Source: Hyposmocoma kahamanoa (taxonomy: Eukaryota; Arthropoda; Insecta; Lepidoptera; Cosmopterigidae). From it: 64,000 bases of DNA. Of this stretch, positions 44,640 through 54,378 are shown piece by piece (the first letter of the stretch is position 1; every line of letters starts with the position of its first letter). The notes beneath the pieces were generated by a model. The model was given only the letters and a program-made list of their open reading frames with translations, was not told the origin of the DNA and searched no databases. Both the position numbers and the translations under genes were made by a program. The stretch covers positions 14,667,123-14,731,122 of the forward strand of contig NW_020653726.1 of NCBI RefSeq assembly GCF_003589595.1, in the 5' to 3' direction.

Positions 44640-45420
44640 AACATTAACATATTCATATTGTAATGTGCAATGACGTCACCCGGGCCAACATTGGGCTGTC
44701 CCAGCGGCTCGCAAACACGCTCAGGGTACGGTTGGGGCTGGCGCGTAGGCGGGCCTCCAGAGAGGCACACCTCTTCCTCATCACGGCTGCGAAATCGTCA
44801 GTCCTCGCCTCGTCGAACACGCGCTACGCCGCCGCAGCAGCCTCAACGACACCCGAGACGCGTTGTTGTATTACACGCGAAGTTCATTGTACGCCCTCTT
44901 CGTGTAGTCCACGTACAGACCACACGAGTAAAAGGAGACACAAAAAGTTTTGAACAGTAATTTTCACATCCCTTGAACACCGCGCGAACCTACAGACTAA
45001 CTTGTTACATCAGACGGCCAACGACCTCCGCTCCCGCTCTATGTCTACATTGTCGCTAAGGTTAACAGTGACCCAAATATTTAAACTTTGTAACTGTTTT
45101 CAAGGAGCTCCTGCGAGAATGAGTGGCGGCACTGTATAGGTTCTGGTACCTGCCTTGAAAACCATCAATTTGCTTTTACTAACATTATATTTGAGTGCAT
45201 GGGCCACATGGGCATAACGTTCACAAATGTGCAGAAGATGCTTAAAAGCACCTATCGGCGAGTCCAGCCGCACCATATCATCTGCGTAGCTGATATTGTT
45301 CACGTAAACGCCATCAACGTGGCATCCGACTTTGGTATGGCTGAGCTCCTCGATTAGCCCGTCCATATAAAAATTAAAAAGCCGCGGAGAGGTTAAACCC
45401 TTCCTGTCTCACCCCGCATA
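44640..45420 (-). pseudogene. LINE reverse transcriptase fragment with YADD box
   Basis: On the minus strand MDGLIEELSHTKVGCHVDGV leads into VNNISYADDMVRLDSPIGAF, the catalytic YADD box, then LKYNVSKSKLMVFKAGTRTY at 45100-45366. The C-terminal block at about 44940-44750 is decayed but still shows YNNASRVSLRLLRRRS, FDEARTDDF and VMRKRCASL. The same C-terminal block occurs at 3377-3712 and 53182-53379, so the three relics form one family. Confidence 0.7.
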
Positions 45421-45637
45421 CTGCAACCCATATTCTTAGATATTATATTATTAGAGAGAGACTCCGCCCGTCTCACACTATTCTTCTGTTATATTTTACA
45501 TTGCTGAAATGCAAAAGCGTTATAACTAACGCACTTGCATTTCGGTACCTTTCAAGATCTTGGCACCTTAAGTTTTTTTTTTTCCTAGTGTAAAATGTCA
45601 ATTACGCTCAGTGAGCATAAATAATATCATTGATTAC

Positions 45638-45884
45638 CATTGACTTACAATTATATGGACGTCGGGTCCGCGCTAAAAAGTGTCCGCACTTGTAAGGCGC
45701 TAAAATCGTATACAGAGCGCGACACTCCGCTTTAGTCTTCATTTGTTCTACGGACAGCGCGATACTGCGATGACATAACAATTTAAATTTCAATTAAAAA
45801 AAAACAAAATTAAAATTTTGACTTGGGACATTTTTTTCGTGGTTTTTGTATTAGACCCGTCGTCCATTTATTTGCAAGTCAATG
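45638..45884. mobile_element. hAT-like MITE with 8-bp target duplication, second copy
   Basis: CATTGACTTACAATTATATG at the left and TTTATTTGCAAGTCAATG at the right. TTGATTAC occurs at 45630-45637 and again at 45885-45892. Inverted relative to 24539-24824 and about 40 bp shorter in the interior. Confidence 0.87.
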
Positions 45885-45920
45885 TTGATTACGCTAATTT
45901 TGTTTAACAATAAAACTGTA

Positions 45921-46046
45921 GGGCTGGCACGACATTGCGCGACTTAAGTGCGAGAGCGACATAAAGCATAGGATCTCTATGCGAGAACAGTAGTATCTCG
46001 CGCTTTATATCGCTCTCGCGCAAGTCTCAACCTTTCGTGCTAGCCC
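45921..46046. mobile_element. Foldback MITE with GGGCTAGCACGA ends and TA flanks
   Basis: GGGCTGGCACGACATTGCGC at the left and TCGTGCTAGCCC at the right. The arm GTGCGAGAGCGACATAAAGC faces GCGCTTTATATCGCTCTCGC. The flanks are TA on both sides (45919-45920 and 46047-46048). Confidence 0.8.
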
Positions 46047-46230
46047 TACTGAAATTAAATAAGATATTAGAAAACCGATTGGTGAAGGTTATATATCTCG
46101 TTTCGCTGATCCCAACTCAATTTCGTTAAAAATGTGGGTTGCGACAGTTATGATATGGAGGACAGACAGATAGTAAAGTACATACATCCAAAATATAACC
46201 ACGGTAGTTATCCATTAGAATTGAAATATA

Positions 46231-46539
46231 GTTTTTTTTTATACCTAACAAGTGACGGGACGAATAAGTCGTGCGCCTGGTGGTAAGCGACAAGCCTTTC
46301 CATAACAGTTACAGTGCCACTCAGAGCTTTAAATCACAAAGATCTGAGAGGTACTGCCACTACGCACGAGGCATAAGTTGATAAGTCCAATGTGCCTGTA
46401 ATTTCACCAGCACCCTTACTTACCCTTCGCAACTGGAACGTAGTAATGCTCACGTTGCTGCTTGGCGGGAAGAATAGGTAATTTTAGGCAGTACTTCCCT
46501 GGACGAACTCTTTCACAAGGAGCTCTGCTGCTACCAAAA
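46231..46539 (-). repeat. Repeat A copy, near full length
   Basis: A T-rich start, AAGTGACGGGACGAATAAGT, AAGATCTGAGAGGTACTGCC, CTTGGCGGGAAGAATAGG and CTCTGCTGCTACCAAA. Confidence 0.85.
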
Positions 46540-46599
46540 GTGCTGTGCTCAGCGTCAGAAATAACGTAATAGCTAATAAAAGAAAGCTAATAATCTCAG

Positions 46600-47070
46600 T
46601 ACAGAGTACTAAACCGACCTCAAAAGTACGTGGAATTATACATAATTACTAAGTTTTATTGAAATCAGTTACCGGAAAGTGTGCAAACCTGGATTCATCC
46701 CCTAGTTCGCCACTATACGGGACTTGATACAGACAATAAAAATCGTTCTCACTACTCGAAGTATATTGAGAGAGAAAAACGCCTTGAATTAAAGAATATC
46801 AAAATCAATCATTAAAATAATTGCTCATTTTAATAAAATTTAGGCGCTATTTATAAAAATGATTCTTCATGCGTGACTTCAGCCACCCTTAGAGGTGGAT
46901 GATTTTCTACAAAATTGAATGGGATCACTATGGAGGTACCCACTTTCCAACAAAAAAAGAACCATGAAAATTGGTTCACAAATACCGGAGTTATCGCGTC
47001 ACATACATACAAAAAAAAGAACATACAGTCGAAATGAGAACCTACTACTTTTTTTGAAGTTGGTTAAAAA
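46600..47070 (+). mobile_element. MITE family D, first full copy
   Basis: The left end AACCGACCTCAAAAGTACGT and right end TTTTTTTGAAGTTGGTTAAA are inverted repeats of the ACCGACTTCAAAA type. The interior words GGATGATTTTCTACAAAATT and GGTTCACAAATACCGGAGTT are shared with the copy at 48850. The flank ATAATCTCAGTACAGAGTAC is also shared, so the repeat may extend leftwards. No ORF. Confidence 0.75.
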
Positions 47071-47095
47071 GGAAACAAAAATATGACTCCCAGCG

Positions 47096-47460
47096 CTAAG
47101 CCGATATATTATGATAAAGATTGCCATTTGTTTTTAAGGAATCCCTCAATAGATCAAAGGAAAACAATTTATTTAGGAACCTATTTACCGTTAGAAGATT
47201 TCGGTTGTAATGATGAAATATTTTAAATCGATAAGGAAAGCATGGTAAACTTTTAATGCATAATATCATAATATCTTCTTTATCCCATGTGATTATTTTT
47301 AAGGTTATTTTTGTCAATGCGTCATATATTGTAAGTATATTAAGTAGTTACAATAATTAGATCACATTTTAAAAAGAAATATAAATGAAAAATCTTTAAC
47401 TATGTTTCTTTCTAATCACAGCGGGTGATGTGACATAACATTAGGTATAATATATAGAAA
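47096..47460. other. No gene or recognised repeat
   Basis: AT-rich. A 73-codon minus-strand frame here has no signature. Confidence 0.45.
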
Positions 47461-47463
47461 TAT

Positions 47464-47706
47464 TTTAGTAGCAGTAGAGAGGCTTCTAAAGAGTTCGTCC
47501 AGGGAAGTACTGCCAACTTACCTATTTCTGCCGCCAAGCAGTAATGTCACCATTACTGGGTTTCGGTTTAGAAGGGTAAGGGTACTGGTGAAATTACAGG
47601 CACATGTGACTTGTCAACTTATGTCTCAGGGTGACCGGCGCAGTGCCAGTGCCCCTCAGATCTTTGCGATTTACAGCTCTGAGTGGCACTGCAAGTGTTA
47701 TTGATA
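47464..47706 (+). repeat. Repeat A copy, head-to-head with the next
   Basis: TTTTAGTAGCAGTAGAGAGG to GGCACTGCAAGTGTTATTGA, missing the 3' tail. It is joined directly to an inverted partial copy. Confidence 0.85.
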
Positions 47707-47795
47707 ACAGTTGCAATGCCACTCAGAGCTTTAAAACACAAAAATCTGAGAAGCGCTGCCACTACACTCGTTACCCCGAGACATAAGTTGGAACA
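47707..47795 (-). repeat. Repeat A partial copy, inverted partner
   Basis: AACAGTTGCAATGCCACTCA, AAAATCTGAGAAGCGCTGCC and GAGACATAAGTTGG. With the preceding copy it makes a short palindrome centred near 47703. Confidence 0.8.
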
Positions 47796-47849
47796 TCAAT
47801 TCAATACAAATTTAATTACTTAAATCTTATTAGTAGTGCGAAATTAATT

Positions 47850-48000
47850 TTTTAAGTTTGTAATCTCACTTTTCCCTTTCTTTTTGTAATCCTTATGCAA
47901 ATATGTTTACACTTCGCATAATAATGCTGTATATACAAGTATTAGGTCCACATTCTAGATTAAGTCCTTAAATTGTATCTCAAACATCTTCCAGTAAATG
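47850..48000 (+). repeat. LINE 3'-tail repeat shared with 61960-62125
   Basis: AAGTTTGTAATCTCACTTTT, AATGCTGTATATACAAGTAT and CCACATTCTAGATTAAGTCC, then TTGTATCTCAAACAT, match the second copy with few changes. No ORF. A tail position is inferred from the A-rich end of the other copy. Confidence 0.6.
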
Positions 48001-48006
48001 TTTTAT

Positions 48007-48310
48007 CTTTTTATAACATCAAGTGATGGAACGAACAAGTCGTGCGCCTGATGGTAAGCTACACGCCTGTCCATAACAGTTGCAGCGCCACTCAGAGCTT
48101 TAAATTACAAAAATCTGAGAGGCACTACCACTGCGCCCGTCACCCTGAGACATAAGTTGACAAGTCACATGTGCCTGTAATTTCACCAGCACTCTTACCC
48201 TTCAAAACCGGAACGTTGCAATTTTCACATTACTGCTTGGCGGCAGAAATAGGTAAGGTGGCAGTACTTCTCTGGACGAACTCTTTCACAAGGAAATCTA
48301 CTGCCACTAA
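48007..48310 (-). repeat. Repeat A copy, full length, little diverged
   Basis: TATAACATCAAGTGATGGAA, CCTGTCCATAACAGTTGCAG, CACCCTGAGACATAAGTTGA and CTTGGCGGCAGAAATAGGTA to CTACTGCCACTAAA. Confidence 0.9.
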
Positions 48311-48849
48311 AATTTCATAGAGTCTTTTAAACGTGAAAAGTTGTCATTTTCGCTTATTATGTCAAGGGAGCGAAATCCATTTTTCTATGAAACTAGAGGA
48401 TTCTGGTACCCTAACATTCTTAAATACCTTATTTAAAAGAAATTCTATAACACTAACGATAATTCCTTTCACCATCCTAGCCGATTAGATACAGACAGCA
48501 CATGGCATCTGCGTCAGTCATCTGACCGGGGAACTTTAGCACATAAAGTAAATCCTTCCAACGAGTAAAGTTAGGAGCAGTCGATAATTGTATTATGGAT
48601 CAATATCATTCAAAAAGTTAGAAAACGTCTTTTCAGTAGGTAAAAAAGTTCAGTTTTATATCTAAGAGCTTGATTTTGATTTGAACCGAAATTCGAGAAA
48701 CCGGGGAGTAGTAACTGTTGTTTTGAACATCATTTTAAATAAAGGAAAAGTTATTGCCGTGTCGTATCAGTTACTCAAAGTTAGGGGATTGAGCAGAGAC
48801 GGTTGATGATTACTCCACCGAGAAGGAGCATTTTTCTTAAATAATAATC

Positions 48850-49272
48850 TCAGTACAGAGTACTAAAAAAAACCGACCTCAAAAGTATGTGGAATTACAT
48901 CTATTTGCCAAGTTTTATTGAAATATCCCCTAGTTCGCCACTATAAGGACTTGACACAGGAGATAATAAAAATCGGATATCACTACTCAAAGTATATTGA
49001 TAGAAAAACGCCTTGAAAATAATTGCTCTTTAAGTAAAATTTAGGCGCTATTTATAAAAATGAATGTTCATTCGTGATCAGCCACCCTTAGAGGTGGATG
49101 ATTTTCTTCAAAATGAAATGGGACCACTATGGAGATACCCTCTTTCCAACAAAAAAAGAATCATGTAAATCGGTTCACAAATACCGGAGTTATCGCGTGA
49201 CATACATACCTACAAAAAAAAACATATAGTCGAATTGAGAACCTCCTCCTTTTTTTGAAGTCGGTTAAAAAG
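48850..49272 (+). mobile_element. MITE family D, second full copy
   Basis: AAACCGACCTCAAAAGTATG at the left and TTTTTTTGAAGTCGGTTAAA at the right. It is missing about 50 bp of the interior relative to 46600-47070, around the ACCGGAAAGTGTGC word. Confidence 0.75.
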
Positions 49273-49326
49273 AACTCTTGACCACAGAGAGAGAAGTTTT
49301 TAACTGTTAACTTTTTAATTTTGTAT

Positions 49327-49629
49327 ATTTTTTTTAATATCAAGTGACGAAAGGGACAAGTCATGCGTCTGGTGGTAAGCGACATGCCTATCCATAACAC
49401 TTGCAGTGCCACTCAGAGCTTTAAATCGCAAATAATTTAGGGGTACTGCCATGCGCCCTCACCTTGAGACATAAGTAGACTAGTTCCACATGCCTGCAAT
49501 TTCACCAGCACCATAACCTTTCAAAGCCGGAACACAGTAATGCTGACATTACTGCTTGGCGGCAGAAATAGGTAAGGTGGCAGTACTTCTCTGGACGAAC
49601 TCTTTACAAGCAGCTCTACTGCTACTAAA
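49327..49629 (-). repeat. Repeat A copy, near full length
   Basis: TTAATATCAAGTGACGAAAG, GCAGTGCCACTCAGAGCTTT and TTTCAAAGCCGGAACACAGT to CTCTACTGCTACTAAA. Confidence 0.88.
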
Positions 49630-50120
49630 TGTAAAGAAAGTATCAAAAATATGCAAACATGTTTCTGCTGAAGTAAGATACTCGTAATAACAAAAGTCAT
49701 TACAAAGAACTTCAATAAAAAAAATAGCAATTTTACATTCATAAATGATGTTTTGGTTCCCTACAAAACATCTCATTGACCGCGCAGATTTTGGCAAAGA
49801 GAAAGTTTCAAAATTATTTTTTCATTATATTTGTCTGTGACAGTACAATCATCAGCTACGATTATAATCTCATCACTTGCCACAGACAAGGATAACCGTT
49901 ACAGGCAAAATTTAATAAAAATAACATTTACAATATGCCCGTAAAAATTTTCGATGCCGGTAATTGCAAAAAGAAACATTGTAAATTCGATCTTTTCCTC
50001 GCGCCGCGCGAGTTTAAGTTACATCTTTAGAGTATATCCAATATTACTATATCATCGTTTTCCTCGTACCAAACATTAAACAATTTTTTTTAGAACTACG
50101 TATATTTGTTTTTTTTTAAA
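49630..50120. other. No gene or recognised repeat
   Basis: AT-rich. The overlapping frames at 49521-49797 are in part antisense of repeat A. Confidence 0.45.
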
Positions 50121-50149
50121 CGTAAATTAGGAGGCAAAAGAGGGACGAG

Positions 50150-50538
50150 CCACTTGATGGGAAGTGATCATCGTCGCCCATGGACATCTGCAACATCAGA
50201 TGAGCTGCCTATGCGTTGCCAGTCTTTGAGACCCCTGTTGACGCGCTTTTTGAAGAACCCCATGTCATAGTGCAAAGGAAATACTTCTGGAGGAGGATCA
50301 TTCCACATCTTGCAGATTCGAGGAAGGAGCGAACGTAATGTCCGCGTGCCAGTCCAAAAAATTCCTCTGAGCACTCGCCATTATAAAGACAGTAGAACAC
50401 ACACAGAGAGCCAACGTCTCTCAGTAGACTAAGGGACTCCAAACCGTCTATGAGTTTGGGTTTAGCCACAGGACAATAAATAGAGTAGAAGTGGTTAGTT
50501 AGCGTCCGGAGAGTGCCAACATTAGGTCTCAAAAGCCT
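50150..50538 (-). pseudogene. LINE reverse transcriptase C-terminus
   Basis: The minus-strand frame carries LESLSLLRDVGSLCVFYCLY and NGECSEEFFGL. A second frame then carries TLRSLLPRICKMWNDPPPEV and FPLHYDMGFFKKRVNRGLKD, ending SSSDVADVHGRR. This is the end of a CR1/Jockey-group ORF2. The frame switch between the two parts marks decay. A short LINE tail has inserted at the 50538 edge. Confidence 0.7.
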
Positions 50539-50729
50539 GCCGGGCGGCGTCGTGGTGAATGTTCACTGATCCCACGGCGCCGACTCAACCGGCGAGAGGG
50601 AAACCCGGGGGGGTTTTAGTGGGGTAGGCCTTCCAGTGTGGAGGGAGAGTCCCCACATAACCCCTGAGTCTCCCTGGGCTCAGGGGTATCCATAAAAATT
50701 TCCCCCCCCCGTAAAAAAAAAAAAAAAAA
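50539..50729 (+). mobile_element. 191-bp 5'-truncated LINE tail with poly-A and 14-bp target duplication
   Basis: GGTCTCAAAAGCCT at 50525-50538 is repeated at 50730-50743. Between them is a GC-rich 3' UTR (CGGGCGGCGTCGTGGTGAAT at the start, CCCTGGGCTCAGGGGTATCC late) ending in GTAAAAAAAAAAAAAAAA. This is a clear footprint of target-primed reverse transcription. The tail family is not identified. Confidence 0.85.
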
Positions 50730-50827
50730 GGTCTCAAAAGCCTACTTGGACTCAGTCCGCCATTTTTGCCATGGTATGGTTGTGTCATTTTTTCGCGCTA
50801 ATTTTCTGAAATAAAAATAGCAGAAAA

Positions 50828-50907
50828 ATGCCTTTTTGTGCTGTTTTGGAGTGCAAAAATGAAAGCCGCACCAAAAATATTACCCGTAGTAGTATTTCAT
50901 ATCAACG
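50828..50907 (+). CDS. Candidate first exon of a THAP-domain protein
   Basis: ATG CCT TTT TGT opens a frame reading MPFCAVLECKNES and then RTKNITRSSISYQ, followed by a consensus donor G|GTAAGT at 50908. THAP zinc fingers begin close to the N-terminus with C-X2-4-C followed by a small or polar residue and Asn. CAVLECKN (C4, C9) fits that start, although the residues after it do not show the HRFP word, which would lie in the next exon. About 50 bp upstream, CCGCCATTTTTGCCATGG resembles promoter-type CCAT motifs. The second exon was not found in the window. It could instead be the start of a P-element-like transposase or an accident of a short frame. Confidence 0.35.
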
Positions 50908-50939
50908 GTAAGTCTTATTTTAATAAATCCCACTTAGGG

Positions 50940-51480
50940 TCCACTGAAAACCAGCGCTGTGGCCCTGCCGCAGCATTAGCTGAGTTGGGTCCTTTTCAGT
51001 GCAATAATACACTTTTAATACTAATTATTAATATTGTACTCCACGTGTATTGTGCTGAATAAATTACATTTCTTTCTTCTTTTTCTTTCTTTCTAAATTT
51101 TCAATTTTCTGTTCATAGAATTGATCCTGCTTCCTGATTTTGATTCAAATCGTAAACGATACAATCGGTTCGTTTCGAAATCAAATGGGTTTCTGAGCGA
51201 GAAGATGAACCTGATTCCTGCTATATCTTTCTAATTTGTGAGTTAAATCAGCTATTGTTCCGATTTGAAATGTCAAAAGTTTCCGACCGGCCAGTTGTGA
51301 ATCGCAATTATGCGCTTCGACTCGGAAGAGACGCAGTTTCCGATCGGAGAGATCGGAGAGACAATCAAAATCAAGCTGCTGATGTTAATCGTTCGTCGTA
51401 GTCCAGCTACTGTGCGCAAGATGGCAGCATGTTGAATAAAATTTCAATATAAAATCAAAACATCGTAACTTGCAATAAAG
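50940..51480. other. No gene or recognised repeat
   Basis: AT-rich with moderately GC-rich patches. No exon or repeat signature is clear. GGTCCACTGAAAACCAGCGC near 50938 may belong to a LINE 3' UTR. Confidence 0.4.
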
Positions 51481-51487
51481 GCTAATA

Positions 51488-51531
51488 TCGCTGAAAGTTC
51501 AATATTTTCAGCGATATTAGCGACTGGGTAA
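51488..51531. other. 16-bp perfect hairpin
   Basis: GCTAATATCGCTGAAA pairs with TTTCAGCGATATTAGC across a loop of about 10 nt (GTTCAATATT). Function unknown. Confidence 0.6.
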
Positions 51532-51980
51532 AATTTAAATTATATTAACAATCCAGAATTTGTTACGTCTTTTTAAATTAGAAACTATTACCAATCATTA
51601 CCAAGATTTCGAAGTGTTTGTCATTTGTTTGTGTGCGTTTTGGCGATGGCATTTCCACTGTTTTTTGTTCGGTGGGTTTCATCTTCAGCACGTGTCAGTG
51701 TCATTCTATCTGCTAATGAATTATATCAATATACACACAACTCGAAAAACTCAAGCTATATTCCTTAAGTTGGTAAATTTATTTGTTTACTTAAATTCAC
51801 CAACGCTTAATACATTCGATTACTACAACAGTTTACACAAGTTCGACAGGGTATTACAGTTAAAATGCTTAACCAATTACATTACAGTTAAAATGCTTAA
51901 CCAATTACTAATTATTATTAATTTATCCTAAGAAATTAAATTATAAAATAACTAATTATAGATGATTACAATAAACAATA

Positions 51981-52290
51981 CTTTTTTTATATAATACCAA
52001 GTACCAAGGACGAACGAGTCGTGCGCCTGATGGTAAGCTACACGCCTGTCCATGACAGTTGCAGTGCCACTCCGAGCTTTAAAACCCAAAGATCTGAGGG
52101 GCACTGCCAGTGCGCCCGTCACCCTGAGACATAAGTTGACAAGTCCCATGTGCCTGTAATTTCACCAGCACCCTTACCCTTCAAACCCGGAACACAGTAG
52201 TGCTGACATTACTGCTTGGCGGCAGAAATCGGTAAGATGGCAGTACTTCCCTGGACGAACTCTTACACAAGGGCCTCTACTGCTGCTAAA
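51981..52290 (-). repeat. Repeat A copy, near full length
   Basis: GACGAACGAGTCGTGCGCCT, GCAGTGCCACTCCGAGCTTT, CCCTTCAAACCCGGAACACA and CTTGGCGGCAGAAATCGG to CTACTGCTGCTAAA. Confidence 0.88.
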
Positions 52291-52294
52291 ATTA

Positions 52295-53045
52295 TAAAAG
52301 GTAGACGTCATCAACAAAAGCTGAATAAGAAAAATGTTAGATACGGCAGGTTACTTTAGAGGCTTCTATAATAAAATTTACACCGTGCGTATTCACACAG
52401 TTCCGTATAAAGTTACCTAATTAAGCGTACCCTGATCCCTTTACTTTACCTTGTAACGTGATCATGAAGATATTGTGTCATTGTGAATCATAGCTTCTAA
52501 CTTTACGTTATATTCTAACATAGGTTACTGTAACACACATACTTATGTGTTTGACGGTCAGTTCTTTTTAGTTTATTAATAAACTGTTACTTAATAAGAT
52601 ATTGTTTTACGAAGGCGGGTGGTAGGTTATTGCAAAATGGGAGTTAAGAGTCACAAGTTTGCAATTACTCTCACATCCTAATAACGCACAACGTCCGACA
52701 TATTTGTGAAATAAAGCGCATTTCTCTGTGTTTAGTACTAATAATTTTCAGAAATCGTAATATGGTTGTGTTTAGGCTTCGGCAGTAAGAGATCTTTTGC
52801 ACTTGCACTTTGCAAAATATCGGACAGCCAAGCTATTTCTAATAATAAGAACCAAGTTACTTTGAACTTATAATACAAGGTACTTATAACACTGCCTAAA
52901 TAATAATATAACAATAATACCTCATTTATTTCAGACATTCTCAATCCATAATATTTGTTAGTAAAAGTACTTATAAACTAATGTTAGAATTGACCATTAA
53001 AAATTTTTAAAATGTTACAATTATGAAAAATTAATATTTATAATA
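52295..53045. other. No gene or recognised repeat
   Basis: AT-rich, with no family signature. Confidence 0.45.
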
Positions 53046-53049
53046 ATTT

Positions 53050-53600
53050 TGTTGTACATAACAGGCGAAGTGATTTATTTCAACCTATACGTCGGTCTGC
53101 GTCCGGAACGCACAATATGCACTTTTGTCCAGTGTTGTATTATTGAACAGTGCAGGTCCATTCTCGAACAGCTGGTTGGAGCTACCCCGCACCCGCCGTT
53201 AGCAGGGACGCGACTCGCTTGCGAATGATCGTTGAAAAGCTGTCTATTCGCGCGTCTGCGAACATTCCTGAAACACTGCAATACAGTGGCAGCCCCATCA
53301 AAGCCCTAAATGTATTATTGTATTGAGTGCGCAGGGCAGTGCACGACTTCGTCGTATACTTGGCCCACAGGCTGCACATGTAAAATGACTAGCAATACGC
53401 TCTGAACAATGTAGCCTTGACTTGTTTAGTACACCGTGCAAACCTACGAACCAGCATATTCGTTCGAACTGACAGCGCCCTGCGTTCCCTTTCCATGTCC
53501 AAGCCATCATCGAGCGTCTCGGTGACCCACTGTCTTCACGAGTCACTAATTTCAAGTACTTGGGACTTGAAATTAGTGACTCGTGAAAGCACACTACCAT
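53050..53600 (-). pseudogene. LINE RT C-terminal relic with inverted 21-bp end
   Basis: The minus strand reads VTETLDDGLDMERERRAL near 53520-53470. It continues with MLVRRFARCTKQVKATLF and then MCSLWAKYTTKSCTALRTQY, NNTFRALMGLPLYCSVSGMF and ADARIDSF. It belongs to the same LINE family as 3377-3712 and 44640-45420. A stop and frame changes break it. The 5' junction holds a perfect inverted duplication (53537-53557 and 53565-53585). Confidence 0.7.
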
Positions 53601-54378
53601 TCAAAGATACTTAAAACTATAAACTATATAGCAAAAATATTGTTTTGCCATGTCTTAGCAATTACGTGATGAGTGCATGTTTATTCATGACTGCAACAAA
53701 ATTAAAAGGCAAAAACGTGAACACTTTCAGTTTTACTACTTTTTATATATAAATTTAGCAAATTCATTGCATTATTATTCATTTATTTATCAATCATTCA
53801 TTTATAAAAATAAAATGTATGCATTTATTTTATACACAAAGAAACTCCTTGATAGTAAACTTTTGAATTGGGCTTGCAAAAACAAAAAATGAATTTCTGC
53901 ACTCGGGCGAAAAGTGTGGGAGTGTGTTTTGCACGCTTCACTCCTATAGAAAATAGAACTTTTCGAACAACCATGTTGTAATCATTCAAAGTACACGATA
54001 TAAACCAGTCAGCGTGGACAGTACTATCTTCTAACACAGCTTAAATGTCTTTGTTGGGCCTGTTTGTTTTGTCTAATTAGTGATCAGCAATCTGTAAGGC
54101 CGCCTTGAAATTAGACACTTATCGAAGCACTGCAGTGACGCTTCTGTGGTGCTGCAGCTGCGCCACTACACATTTAGAGCACAGCTGCAGCGCAACCTTT
54201 CCAAAAACAATCTTATTTCAATATAAGCTTAAAGTAAGCTTATTATAATATTACTCTTATTCGTACCATGACGAACTTTTCTACCAAATAATGTACGTGT
54301 GGCGCACTATAAGTTTCCGGGATGAATAAGAAAAAATACTAAAAATGGTCAGAAATGAAATTACTGTTTCTCAAAATA

